Part shown: in pieces, positions 10,495 through 20,859 of the stretch
How the letters are laid out: the number at the start of each line of letters is the position of its first letter
Numbering within the stretch: the first letter of the stretch is position 1
Source of the DNA: Pseudoips prasinana
Taxonomy: Eukaryota > Arthropoda > Insecta > Lepidoptera > Nolidae
Length of the DNA: 64,000 nt
NCBI GenBank assembly: GCA_951640165.1
Contig: OX621266.1
Coordinates: 8,308,001 to 8,372,000, forward strand
Reading direction: 5' to 3'
Made by a program: the position numbers and the translations under genes
The notes under the pieces: model-generated
What the model was told of the DNA's origin: nothing
What the model saw: the letters and a program-made list of their open reading frames with translations, nothing else
Database searches by the model: none

Positions 10495-11395
10495 AAGATC
10501 ATTTCAAAAGTTTTAATAACATAAAAAATCAAATTGAGCTTCTGTGCCCCGATTCAGATATAGAATCGAACTTAGAATACGTCGAGTCATTTGAATCACT
10601 TTATTTCAACGCGTTATCTATAGCAGAAAGTTTGGTCGAAGGTAGCGGGACTGTTACATGCTCCTCATCTACGCAAAAGTCTAATATCAAAGTGCCGGAG
10701 ATTAAATTGGCCGTTTACGATGGCTCTTATGACAATTGGCTGGAGTTCAGAAATTATTTCATTACCATGATACATAAACGTACAGATCTTGATACAATAC
10801 AAAAACTGCAATATTTACGCTCGGCGCTTAGTGGTCCAGCGAAAGAAGTTATTAGTGCACTAGACTCTGCCGGGGAGAATTATCAAGTTGCCTGGGACTT
10901 ATTAGAAGCGCGATATCACACATAACACTAGACTACTAGTTCATAACCACGTTAAGGCACTATTTTCAATTAAAATGAGTCAGCGACACATATCAGGAAA
11001 CTTATTGATACGGTTAATAGAAACCTTCGCGCTCTTATTACACTTAAGGAACCCACCGAATATTAGGATACGTTGATTATTTATCTGGTAGTCACGCGAC
11101 TCGATTCATCCACTGAACGCGGATGGGAACATCATTTAGGTATTATATGTTCCGCGCCAGAAAAGAAGGTAACTTTAGAGGATCTACTTACCTACCTTTC
11201 TAAAAAAATAAAGCGGATACCTACGTTAGATATGATTAGTACGAACAAGTTGCAAATTAAACAACCTGCTGTTGAGCATACAAATAAAAATACAAATGTA
11301 AATAGAAAGTCACTTAACTTATCGACGCATAGTTTCATAGCTAACACAGGCAAAGGTAAATGTATAACTACAAACGTTAGTAAATGACTCACGCA
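10495..11395 (+). pseudogene. gag: BEL/Pao copy B: gag
   Basis: Starts directly at the junction with copy A. Typical BEL gag blocks follow: KVPEIKLAVYDGSYDNWLEF, LQYLRSALSGPAKEVI and WDLLEARYHT. After stops near 10923 come IRKLIDTVNRNLRALITLK and RGWEHHLGIICS, then a Lys/Thr/Asn-rich tail to 11387. Several stops and at least one small deletion make it non-functional. The N-terminus before the Ile-Lys-Asn start is missing. 11396-11559 is AT-rich sequence that does not fit gag. Confidence 0.8.
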
Positions 11396-11559
11396 TGTCC
11401 ATTTTGTAGCGGTTTTTACGTGTTTATACGTGTTTTAAGTTTTTAAACTTATCAGTTATTATTTAATTTTAATATTATTTAATTTGATTTTATATTGATA
11501 CTAACATAGAATAAGTGTATTGTTACTAACAAAATGGACCCTTTGTTGGACTGAAACAA

Positions 11560-12543
11560 ATGATTAATAATAATAATAATAAGTTAAAATTCGTAGATAA
11601 TAAATTATTATGTCGTAACTGTTTACGTTCGGGACATAATATTGCAGATTGCAAGTTCAGTTTTTGTAAACAATATTCTCGTAATCATAATTCTTTACTT
11701 CACCCAGCCGACATGCATGGCATGGATGCTAGTGTGCGTAGCGAGCGATCAGCTGATTACAACGCAGCCGACAACACGGTCGTAGGTTCATCGAGCGCTA
11801 TACACTCTGTAGCTATAGATACGTATCATCATGCGGAATCGTACGGAAGCGCATTCAACGATCCCGCGACTCAAACTATAGGTACATTGCAACCGGTGTT
11901 ATTGTGTACAGCGTTGGTGGAGATAGAAGACTCAAATAAGCGAAAACTTACGGCTAAAGCTTTGCTGGACAACGGTAGCCAACATTGCTTTATCACCGAT
12001 AAATTAAGACGATTGTTAAACGCGCCTTCCTTACAGTCCACAGTTCAAATTTGTGGCGTTGCACAGTCTGTGACGCAATCAAACCATACATGCGATATAA
12101 GCATACGATCTAAACTAAACGATTACAGTGCTAGGGTTCGATGCCTTGTCTTGCAGCGTATAACATCCAGTTTTAACCCTCGACGGGCATTAACACTAAG
12201 CTTATACGTATACTAGATAATATCCAATTAGCATCCTACCTTTCATATTCCTTCTGAAATTGATTTACTGATAGGAGCGGACCTCTTTTGGGAATTATTA
12301 GACGGAACACGAATGCGATTAGAAAACGGGCCATACCTTCAAAATTCAAAATTGGGTTGGCTGCTAAGTGGGCCCTTATACACCAAGACCCCAGGCGTAA
12401 AGAGATTAGGTAAGGTTCAATGTAACTTTGCACAATCCATAAACGAAAATCTTATACGATTTTGGGAAATGGAGAATGTGCCACAGGCGCGTAACATTCT
12501 CAGTCATGACGAGCGATTGTGTGAGAATTTATTTATAAAAACC
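11560..12543 (+). pseudogene. pol: BEL/Pao copy B: zinc knuckle and protease
   Basis: Contains a CCHC knuckle (CRNCLRSGHNIADC) and the protease motif ALLDNGSQHCFI. After a frameshift near 12190 come the conserved EIDLLIGADLFWELL, KLGWLLSGPL and LIRFWEMENV blocks. The reading stops being BEL at 12543, where a 573-bp repeat is inserted; the same frame resumes at 13125. Downstream neighbours continue the same polyprotein. Confidence 0.85.
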
Positions 12544-13116
12544 GGCCAAGTGCGAGTCGGACTCGCCCATGAAGGGTTCCGCAGCAGCAAGTATTTCAGT
12601 TGATTAAATGAAAGGTAAATTGCGGTTTACGATTTATGACGCATTAAAAAAAAACTATTTACTAGATTTCGTTCAAACCAATTTTCTTTGTTAGTTTACA
12701 TGGTAATGTACATCATATATTTTTTTAGTTTTATCATTCTCTTATTTTAGAAGTTACAGGGGGGGGGGGGGGACACTCATTTTTCCACTTTGGAAGTGTC
12801 TCTCGCGCAAACTATTCAGTTTATAAAAAAAATATATTAGGAACCTCAATATCATTTTTGAAGACCTATCAATAGAACATGTATGGGTAAGATGAAAAAA
12901 GAATTTTGAGTTTCAGTTCTATGTATAGGGAACCCCCAAAATTAATATTATTTTTCTATTTTTGTGTAAAAATCTTAATGTGGTTCACAGAATACATCTT
13001 CTTACCAAGTTTCAACAGTTCAGCTCGTATAGTTTCGGAAAAAAATGGCTGTGACAGACAGACAGACATGACGAATCTATAAGCGTTCCGTTTTTTGCCA
13101 TTTGGCTACGGAACCC
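12544..13116 (+). repeat. Interspersed repeat inserted in BEL copy B, 8-bp target duplication
   Basis: Runs from GGCCAAGTGCGAGTCGGACT to GGCTACGGAACCC and contains a G-run (about 12760-12773) and AGACAGACAGACAG near its end. TAAAAACC flanks it on both sides (12536-12543 and 13117-13124). I know sequences beginning and ending this way as very common lepidopteran interspersed repeats, but not their formal class. The termini are not inverted repeats, though GGGTTCCG near the start is the complement of the end. The BEL frame is continuous across the insert when it and one duplication are left out. Confidence 0.75.
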
Positions 13117-14046
13117 TAAAAACCACAAAACGCGAAGCTGATGGTAGGTTTTCTGTTCGTATCCCGCTAAAGGGATCCCCAGAATTGCTGGGTGACTCAT
13201 TTAATATGGCCAAAAATAGGTTCCTTTCTCTCGAACGTAAACTTGAACGTTCACCTAGTTTAAACCAAATGTATTGCGATTTTATGCGTGAATATGAGGA
13301 CCTAGGACATATGACGCGTATAAATAAATTCGGCAACCCTAACTACTTTCTCTGTCATCACGGTGTGATAAGAGACAGTAGTACCACTACTAAACTCCGA
13401 GTATGTAGTTTTCGATGCGCGTGCTGTGACTACATCTCAAAGATCGTTAAATGATATTCAATTACCGGGTCCCGCACTGCAAAACGATATTTTCTCAATA
13501 CTCCTTCGTTTTAGGCAATTTAAATACGTAGCTTGTGCCGACGTAGAGAAAGTGTTTAGGCAGGTACTAATACAAGAAGATCAAAGGTCGTCGCAACTTA
13601 TATTATGGCGTGATAAAGCGACTGACCCTTTGAAGGTGTATTCTTTAAATACAGTCACTTACGGAATGACCTCATCACCTTATTTAAGTATGAGATGTAT
13701 ACGTCAATTAGGGTTGGAAACAGATGATGATGTTATTGCTCGCGTCATCAAAGATGACATATTCGTTGACGACTTAACTACTGGTCATGGTGATAATAAT
13801 ACGTTGCTCACCATCTGTGAAAAGACGTCACGAGTTTTGCAGTCTGGTTGCTTTTCTCTTCGTAAGTGGAAGTTCAACTCACAGGACACGCAAAATGCTA
13901 CCATGTTTGAAGGCGAACATACACAAAATAAAACGCTCGGTATTGGTTGGCATAGTGGGGCCGATGACACTACGAAAATTAATTTTAATCCAATTGTTCC
14001 AATAATACAAGCGAGTAATGCTTTCCACGATCTCACAGATTTATGA
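13117..14046 (+). pseudogene. pol: BEL/Pao copy B: reverse transcriptase
   Basis: Reads READGRFSVRIPLK, YEDLGHMTRI and FLCHHGVIRDSSTTTKLRV. After a 4-base insertion near 13402 that shifts the frame, it continues with RSLNDIQLPGPALQND, YVACADVEKVFRQV (first catalytic Asp) and DDIFVDDLTTG (catalytic FVDD at about 13750). The RT core is complete in content but broken by the frameshift; another shift near 14035 leads into RNase H. Confidence 0.85.
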
Positions 14047-14868
14047 TCCGTTAGGGCTTCTATCCCCAATTGTTAGAATTGCGAAAATGTTGATACAAAA
14101 ATTGTGGCTTAGTAAGTTAGATTGGGACACGCCTGTGATACCTGAAATTGCGGCTACATGGCATAATTTCATTGAGGCATTAAAATATTTACATAAACTT
14201 AGGATACCACGTCACGCTATGAGTGATCACGTACAAAACACAGAACTGCACATATTTTGTGACAGTTCACTCAACGCGTACGGGGCATGTGCCTATCTAC
14301 GTACGTATAGCGACGATTCAAGTGTATATTGTAGGCTATTATGTGCCAAAAGCAAAGTAAGCCCATTAAAAACACTAAGTATCCCCAGACTGGAGCTCTC
14401 AACCGCTCTAATCGGAGCTAGATTATATAAAAAGATCACAGAATCTATGAGGCTACAATTCACTCGTACTTCTGGACTGACTCGACTATAGTTATTGGAT
14501 GGATGCGTATGTCACAGCATTTACTTAAAACATTCGTGCAAAATCGTGTCACTGCAATAAATGAAATAACAGGTGATTCCAACTGGTTACACGTTAGCAG
14601 TAAAAATAATCCCGCGGACTTATTGTCAAGAGGGTTAAATCTCGATTCATTATTGAATAGTAGCTTGTGGTGTAACCGCCCGTCCTATTTACATAATATT
14701 CACAGTGAGTTTTCTAATGAGTCCATTTCTAATGATTTAGATGTAAATAATTTACCGGAATTAAAGTCCCAAATATTAAACATAATTAGCACATTTCAAT
14801 CATGCGATTTATTTAACTTTGATAATTATTCATCGTTCAATAGGTTGAAAGTTGAAACGTATCTATAG
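14018..14868 (+). pseudogene. pol: BEL/Pao copy B: RNase H and linker
   Basis: Starts with the BEL signature TISQIYDPLGLLSPI. Then come the RNase H motifs LHIFCDSSLNAYGACAYL, SIPRLELSTALIGARL and, after a frameshift near 14490, a WMRM segment, NWLHVSSKNNPADLLSRG and a linker. RNase H degrades the RNA strand during reverse transcription. Two small frame breaks make it defective. Confidence 0.85.
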
Positions 14869-16290
14869 GTGCGTATGTACTACGATTCCTCGCCGCCGCG
14901 CCGCTCGAAGCGGCCGAGGCGCTAGAAAACAACAAACCGGTTTGTTGTCAGTGGATGAATTGAATGCGTCGGAGCGCATGTTAGTTATGTTCGCACAGAA
15001 ACAGTCTTTTGCGGAACTTTATTTGAAATTATTTAATGATTTACCAATTAAGACAAACACTCAGGAATTTAATCGTATTTCCGGTCTTAACGTATTTATG
15101 GACGATCAGAAGTTGATTAGAGTCGGTGGTAGACTGTCTAATGCCCTTAGTTTTGAGTATGGAAAGAAGCATCCAATTTTATTGTACAGTAAACATCATT
15201 TCACTGTACTATTAGCCAGATATGAGCACAAACGACTTATACATGCGGGTCCACAACTATTACTGTCCAGTTTACGTGAACGTTGGTGGCCGCTGAGTGC
15301 AAGGAATCTTACACGTAAGATAGTGCGTGAATGTGTAATATGTTCGCGTATTACAGGTAAAACCTTGACCCCTATTATGGGTAACTTACCTTCCGACCGC
15401 TTGGTTCCAGGATTCCCGTTTATGCGGTGGTATTACGGTGTAGATTATGCTGGGCCAATATTCATATTAAATCGTAGGGGCAGAGGAGCTCGCTTAACAA
15501 AGGCATATATTTGTCTTTTCGTTTGTTTCCTTACTAGAGCTATACCTACATTTGGAGCTTGCCAACGACTATATTTTAGCGTTAAAACGATTTATTAGCA
15601 GAAGGGGTAAACCTGAGATTATTAACATTTTGGCTGTTGGGAGAGTGGGATCCGGTCCTGTGTCTAAAACGGCTAATCGGTAATGCTAATCTGACATATG
15701 AGAAATGCAGCACGGTTTTGACACAGATCGAAGCCGTCCTGAATTCCCGCCCGCTTACACCTATGTCAACAAATCCTTCCGACCTCACTGCACTTACTCC
15801 TGGTCATTTCCTCATTGGCCGGCCGTTGTCTGCTCCAGTATTCGACAACCTCACTGACATGGCGACAACACGGCTCGACCGCTACCAGTGCCTGGAACAA
15901 CTTCGCCAGCACTTCTGGCAACGATGGTCCAAGGAGTTCGTGTCGGAGCTAGAAGTTCGGACCAAATGGAAGAGCCACCAGGACGACTTCCAATTGGACA
16001 GCTTTGTTTTGATCAAGGAAGATAATACGCCACCCCTTAAATGGAAGCTGGGGCGCGTCATAAAGGTCTTTCCTGGAGCAGACGGAGTTGCGCGTGTTGC
16101 TGACTTGCCAACTGCGACGGGCACCCTACGAAGAGGATTCCATCGCATCTGTACGTTGCCGCTGCAGCAGGCATATACAAACTCAACTTTGTTGGAGGCT
16201 GGTGCTTCCAAAGGCGGGGCCATGTTCGCGCACTACCAATTACCTCATGACCTCACACGCCGGAAGGTGCTGCCGCCAGTGGCAATATAA
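14852..16290 (+). pseudogene. pol: BEL/Pao copy B: integrase, core deleted
   Basis: N-part (14940-15600): LIRVGGRLSNALSFEYGKKH, zinc-binding H-C-C region (RLIHAGPQLLL, ECVICSRITG), VDYAGPIFIL. A GC-rich segment at 14880-14930 does not fit and may be a small insertion. Near 15615 the reading (KPEIINI) jumps to the C-part (15637-16290): EAVLNSRPLTPM, LTALTPGHFLIGRPL, LRQHFWQRWSKEFV, GRVIKVFPGADGVARVADL, ending with a TAA at 16288-16290. The central catalytic residues are absent, as in copy A. No LTR follows. Confidence 0.85.
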
Positions 16291-16340
16291 AATTCCTTTT
16301 TTTCGATTGGATACTAGCTACCGGCAACACGCACATAACA

Positions 16341-17262
16341 ACTGGGGACAACGTCACACAGATTATCCTTTTTTTTTTTTTGTGAAGGCAGGGATAATGC
16401 TAATGCATGCCACCCGCAAAAAGTGTCTGCGGGTGGGTATGTCGGACTCGCACCGACTAAACCTAACCTGCCGTGGACTTCTTCTGGCGCCTGATACGGG
16501 GAGCCCCGGGAACGCGGGTATGCTGCTCCGGTGCCCCCCTTTTGCGCCGTGTCCCAGATGGTCGGGACACGCACCCGGGGAGAGCCGTGGGTTGCCCTCC
16601 CCATTTGCCGACTCCTGCCAGTACGGCACAGCGACTGCGCCACAAACAGTTCGCTGTCTTCCCGGGGCTGCTTGCACGTGTCGGCAGTAGAGGACACTTC
16701 TCATACTGCCACCGCAACCCCCAGGGGAGTAGGGCTGCCGCCGCCGCCCCGACGCCTCTTCCGTCTACGAGTGGGGTCGGCTCGTTCCCGATCCCGATCC
16801 CGCTCGGCGGCCTCCTCCTGGAGCATGACTGCTTCGCAGAAGGAGACCACGGCGTCCCATTTGGTGGAGTCGCCAGCCAGCATCGCATACACGACTGCTG
16901 GCGGCGAAAGATCCCGGCCGATCTCAGCGACCAGGACTCGTCTCTCGGCCTCCCAGGCCGGGCACTCCTCCAGAGTATGCTGGGCAGAGTCCAGGTCACT
17001 CCCGCAATGGTGACAATATGTCGTCACTTCTCGACACAGATCATCCTAGCCCCAAACTAAGCAAAGCTTGTACTATGGGTACCAGGCGACGATATACATA
17101 CTTATATAGATAGATAAATACTTAAATATATAGAAAACATCCATGACTCAGAAACAAATATTCGTGCGCATCACACAAATATTTGCACTTACCGGGATTC
17201 GAACCCAGGACCACCAGCTTGGTTGGCAGGAGCACTACCAACTAGGCTATGGTGACCGACAT
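16341..17262 (-). mobile_element. tRNA-derived SINE (minus), split by an R1 LINE
   Basis: Minus strand shows a pol III A box (TAGCCTAGTTGG, at 17237-17248) and a B box (GGTTCGAATCC, about 17195-17205). A body containing AATATTTGTGTG and TATATAAGTATGTAT follows, then a 3' part CTTTGCTTAGTTTGGGGCTA. The same family is present on the plus strand at 36280-36525. The distal end (about 16341-16368) lies beyond an R1 insertion at 16369-17033. SINEs are transcribed by RNA polymerase III and moved by LINE enzymes. This is not a functional tRNA gene. Confidence 0.75.
16369..17033 (-). mobile_element. 5'-truncated R1-clade LINE, inserted in a SINE
   Basis: Begins (3' end) with a T-run at 16369-16381, a poly(A) tail on the minus strand. 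The 650 bp that follow are nearly identical to the 3' part of the R1 element at 53274-55564. It keeps only the ORF2 C-terminus with its CCHC finger (CHHCGSDLDSAQHTLEEC, about 17000-17020) and the 3' UTR. ACACAGATTATCC (16356-16368) and ACACAGATCATCC (17034-17046) form a 13-bp target duplication with one mismatch. The plus-strand open frames here are shadows of the GC-rich antisense strand. Confidence 0.85.
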
Positions 17263-18135
17263 GTATTTTCTTTATTATTTAATTATTGTACTCGATCAAT
17301 AAATATATTGAAACTGCAACAAATTAAAAACGCTAATTGAAGACGCCCCGAAGTCCCCCGTTACTGAACAGTGACACTTAAAATAGACACATTTCCTATA
17401 CATAGTGAAATAATCGCCCAAAAAATCACCGCTTTTGGCAATTTTTATTAATACTATCTATATATAATTGTTTTAATAGCGTATTTAGCAAGATCTCAAC
17501 GAGACACATCTCCTGACACCCTTTTCGTGATAGTATTGCGTAAGATTCCTAAGATTTTTTGCTAAAAACGTTAAAATTCTTACAAAAATACCCGTAGTTT
17601 CAGGTTATTGGGTGTTTTTTTAACTAATTTTGTTCGGACCCCTAATATTTTTATTACCAATTAATTTGAGCTTGTTAAGATGCGTATACCAACACCCTAT
17701 TTATATAGGTCACCCACATAGAACTTGTCAAATTCATCAAATATTAAATTTTCATAGACTGAACCGAGGTGTAGTGGTAGGTAAGTGCTTTTTGTCCATA
17801 CATTTGGAATTTCTCATAACACAAACATCCGATTCGGTAAATTCCAACTGTACAAAGTCTCATCTATACACAAATCGTAATATTAATAACACTGGTCTGC
17901 GATGTAAAAGTTTTTTAAATAAATTCATCACAAACATGTAGATGTTGGTCTGTACCTATATAGTAAATATAAACTATGTTATAACGTATCACGTCGCATT
18001 CTTTTTGCATATAGATAAATATATAAAAGTTCGTTAGATTGGTAAGTTAGTCTGGTTTATTTTACCTAATCGCTTCCATGATCTATATTTCTATTATATA
18101 CTCTATGACCAATCATCCTATAGTCTATTGTTACT
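17263..18135. other. Unassigned AT-rich sequence
   Basis: Nothing recognised. Plus-strand frame 17630-17941 is open, with no domain or composition that argues for coding. It lies between the SINE and the left target duplication of the P-like element. Confidence 0.45.
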
Positions 18136-18143
18136 AACATGCC

Positions 18144-18176
18144 CAAAGATATTATAATATAACAAGATTGCGCACT
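18144..18176 (+). repeat. Left terminal inverted repeat of the P-like element
   Basis: 33 bp, perfect complement of 20122-20154. Directly preceded by the 8-bp duplication AACATGCC. Confidence 0.9.
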
Positions 18177-18618
18177 CCAAGATTTATTTCAAAGTAAAAT
18201 GAACTCAAAGTCTTTAAGATACAGTCCATTTCTCTTTGTAGTGTAACAATAGGAAAAAACGGACCACTTGAGAGGCTCTCGTTTTGGAATCTGTCCCTGT
18301 CTAACAGATGGCCAGCCTAAAAATAACTTACTTGACGTATAAAATAGTAGAATTTTTGGTCAAACACCTAGGATTATGTTTTCATATAACTATAATTAAA
18401 TAATTTTTAATTATTTAAGACGTACACAACGTTTTTTTAAACTATGTCTTATTCTTTGATAGCTTTTTAAATACATTTAATTTGGGTTTAGTAAATTCAA
18501 TAGCAGTATTTATAAGAAATGACGTTTACCACACTCAATTTGTAAATAAATATGGCGAATGTTTGTTTTGAAATTATTTATCGTATTGTGCTCCAATCCA
18601 GTTCCAATTTGCTTAAAA

Positions 18619-18837
18619 ATGGTTTTAACTTGTTGCGTAAAAGGGTGTCAAAGTGAGGGTCATCTGGGGAGTGGTATATCTTTTCACAAGTAATTGTTAT
18701 CTTGTAATGTTTCTATATTTTGGCTAAGTTCAGCAACAGGGTAACCATTCGTTACGTATTTAATGGATCGTTTTTCTAGATTTCCCAAAAACGAGGAATT
18801 GAAACAAAAATGGATGAATATTGTTCCCGATAAATAA
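18619..18837 (+). pseudogene. THAP domain fragment, two exons
   Basis: Exon 1 (18619-18689) begins MVLTCCVKGCQSEGHLGSGI and ends in FHK. A 90-bp intron (18690-18779) has GTAAT at the start and TTTTTCTAG at the end. Exon 2 (18780-18837) reads FPKNEELKQKWMNIVPDK, then a stop. Spliced, this gives 42 residues that match the first half of a THAP domain: C-x4-C with the N-terminal Met, the SFHKFPK turn and the conserved KW. The second half (C-x2-H, AVPTIF box) is absent, so either another intron follows whose exons are lost or the domain is truncated. THAP domains bind DNA and recognise the element's subterminal sites in P transposase. A stray host THAP gene fragment is the alternative. Confidence 0.65.
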
Positions 18838-19064
18838 TAATATGATATAGCAATTAACTGTTTTATTACAAATAACATTCACATTTGTTTTAGAGTTTTT
18901 GCACATTGACACAAAATACTATTCCCCACTACCAGCCACTAAGCATACCTACTCGAGATTGTTGCCTCTTACAACAAACGATTTTTCCAACCTGTCGTAA
19001 TGTATATTAGGTATTTTATACCTACGTAATTGTCTGCTGTGTGGTGACGGCGACAAATATCAGA

Positions 19065-19303
19065 ATCAGAATATCATCACCCCATCTCATCCCGTGGGGG
19101 GCGTAGAAGTCGACCCGAGGGAATATCTACCAGAGGACGGGAAGCAGCTTCCTTCTGAGTACTACGACCATCATACTGCGATCGCCAACCCGCCTGCCAA
19201 GCGTGGCGATTATGGCATATCCCCTCAAGATGATTCTTGAGGGAGGCTTGTCCAGCAGTGGACTTATTTAAGCTGTAATGATGATGATGATGATGATGAA
19301 TAA
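19065..19303 (+). repeat. LINE or SINE 3' end with (GAT)n tail
   Basis: Contains CATCCCGTGGGGGGCGTAGA, then TGTCCAGCAGTGGAC, and ends in GATGATGATGATGATGATGA. I know this ending as one of the commonest lepidopteran LINE 3' ends. It lies inside the P-like element, so it arrived there later. Confidence 0.7.
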
Positions 19304-20121
19304 TTGCCTATTTCACTATATCTAACACTAAAACGAGGCTAACGTTTCCTCGTGTCAGTGTTTGTTATGAGTAAATAGGTAAGGAATAGACAATTGCTAC
19401 ATTCTTATTAATAACAAAAGATATAAAATTATCTCAGTTGTTTAGATTAAGCCACTTAGAAGATATTTTCAATTAAGGTAGTGAGTATAGTACTATCCGT
19501 GGAATAAATTTAAAAATCGGGCCTGTAGTCTATTAGTGTTACCTGATTTTCACAATCTAATCTATATTGAATATATGTATTACAATAATTATCCTAGAAG
19601 ACTATAACCGACTGACACAAAACACTTGTTGCGAAAAAGAATATAAGTAAATAAAACATATAATATACTTGAAAACTATTTGGATACATTACGAATATAT
19701 AATATTTGGAAAGTCTACTGCCTTTGTCCAAAATATCTACCACTACTCACACTTACATTAGGCGGGAATTGTACTATAAATAATTATATAATTTCCAAAC
19801 GTTTAAAAAATCTACAAATAATCTTGGTATAATTTAATTTATATTGCTTGCAGAGAGGCATACAAAATAAAGAAAGTATAAGTAACGAAAACATCTCGAA
19901 TACGTATACCTAGGTATGCAGTGGGGCGAACAGTAACTTTAAAAGCACTGCACAGGTAGTATGATTATACTTCAAAAGTAAGTTTATTCATTCTCCTAAA
20001 AACAAAATTTTAAATTTGGCGCGTTAAAACATTCGCATAATTCCACGACGCATGGTCACTCTATTAGAAGGAGATGCCATCCAAAACAGCTACTTCTTGC
20101 TCGGGCCGTTTTTGCTCACTC

Positions 20122-20154
20122 AGTGCGCAATCTTGTTATATTATAATATCTTTG
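20122..20154 (-). repeat. Right terminal inverted repeat of the P-like element
   Basis: 33 bp, perfect complement of 18144-18176. Directly followed by the second AACATGCC. Confidence 0.9.
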
Positions 20155-20419
20155 AACATGCCTTTCTCGTTTGAGAAAAAGTAACAAAAAAATATTTTAT
20201 GTAGTCTATGTATGACCAATCATAGTGGTTTAAACCGCCAAAAAACGTGTAATAAAAGATTGTTCTATTAAATCTGTAACTAAGAGTTGCAAAAACAATG
20301 CAAATGTATGTTGCTATATTTGCGGACAATATAGTTACAATAGTTAATCAAAGATTAAAAATAATAGACTTTTTAAAATTACTTTTTATGCTTACTTCGG
20401 AATAATATTACCTTACCAA

Positions 20420-20685
20420 GAAAAACAGTGGGCTCCGCATATAGTCAGTATGCCGGTTATGTGTTGAAGTGTTAAGACAGTGGACTTACGGTTAATCAAA
20501 ATCATTGTCATTCGGTATTCCTATGTTGTGGCGGGAACAAAAATCATACAGATGGTTGTTATTTTTGTTTGACAAATGTAACAGGATATAATTCTTAAAA
20601 CCGCGCCAAAATTGTGTATCCTGATGTTGCGTCTATAACAAAGCCAGTTCCACATGGGCCCGAATTACCTATACCAGTTCCTACT
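20420..20685 (+). pseudogene. Left part of an uncharacterised arthropod gene-family copy
   Basis: Broken plus-strand frames read EKQWAPHIV, then LSFGIPMLWREQKS, DGCYFCLTNVTGYNS, stop, and KIVYPDVASITKPVPHGPEL. I recognise this order (cysteine pair after FGIPMLWRE, then a PVPHGPELP block) from a large, repetitive, uncharacterised protein family seen in many arthropod and cnidarian genomes. Its function is not known to me. The copy has frameshifts and stops. It ends exactly at the left target duplication of the outer gypsy element; its C-terminal part lies at 30830-31195. Confidence 0.6.
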
Positions 20686-20843
20686 TGAAATAAAACTATG
20701 AATTGCCTGAAAACATTATTATAGGCTTTAATTGACTAAAATTGTTGACAACTGTGACATGAATATTTATCTATCAAACATCATCATAGAGAAGACTATA
20801 AAAGGAGGATTATCTAAATATTTAGGTAATGAGTTTCATATCA
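20686..20843 (-). repeat. Outer gypsy 3' LTR
   Basis: Second copy of the 158-bp LTR. On the minus strand it is preceded by the purine tract GGTGGAGAA (20844-20852), suitable as the plus-strand primer. Confidence 0.9.
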
Positions 20844-20859
20844 TTCTCCACCGCTTTGC

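Larger units (their letters stand above)
18144..20154 (+). mobile_element. DNA transposon with THAP exons, probable P superfamily
   Basis: 33-bp perfect terminal inverted repeats (18144-18176 and 20122-20154) start CAAAGATATTATAATATAAC. Both sides carry the identical 8-bp AACATGCC (18136-18143 and 20155-20162). Two exons of a THAP zinc finger lie 475 bp inside on the plus strand. P elements combine about 31-bp TIRs starting with CA, 8-bp duplications and an intron-containing transposase with an N-terminal THAP domain. hAT elements also make 8-bp duplications but use BED fingers, and Kolobok has THAP but a TTAA target. No RNase H-like catalytic domain is visible in the 2011 bp, and a foreign LINE end sits at 19065-19303. 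It is a non-autonomous relic. Confidence 0.7.

Noticed and set aside
12760..12773. G-run as a G-quadruplex regulatory site
   Set aside because: A single homopolymer inside an interspersed repeat; more likely slippage or a sequencing uncertainty.
17195..17250. tRNA gene on the minus strand
   Set aside because: A and B boxes are present, but no cloverleaf fits and a SINE body follows; the same holds for 36280-36350 and 35222-35280.
19280..19300. Stand-alone GAT microsatellite
   Set aside because: It is the tail of the LINE/SINE 3' end just before it.
18136..20162. hAT superfamily assignment of the THAP-bearing element
   Set aside because: Eight-base duplication fits, but the ends do not start CAGNG and the finger is THAP, not BED; P superfamily fits all three observations.
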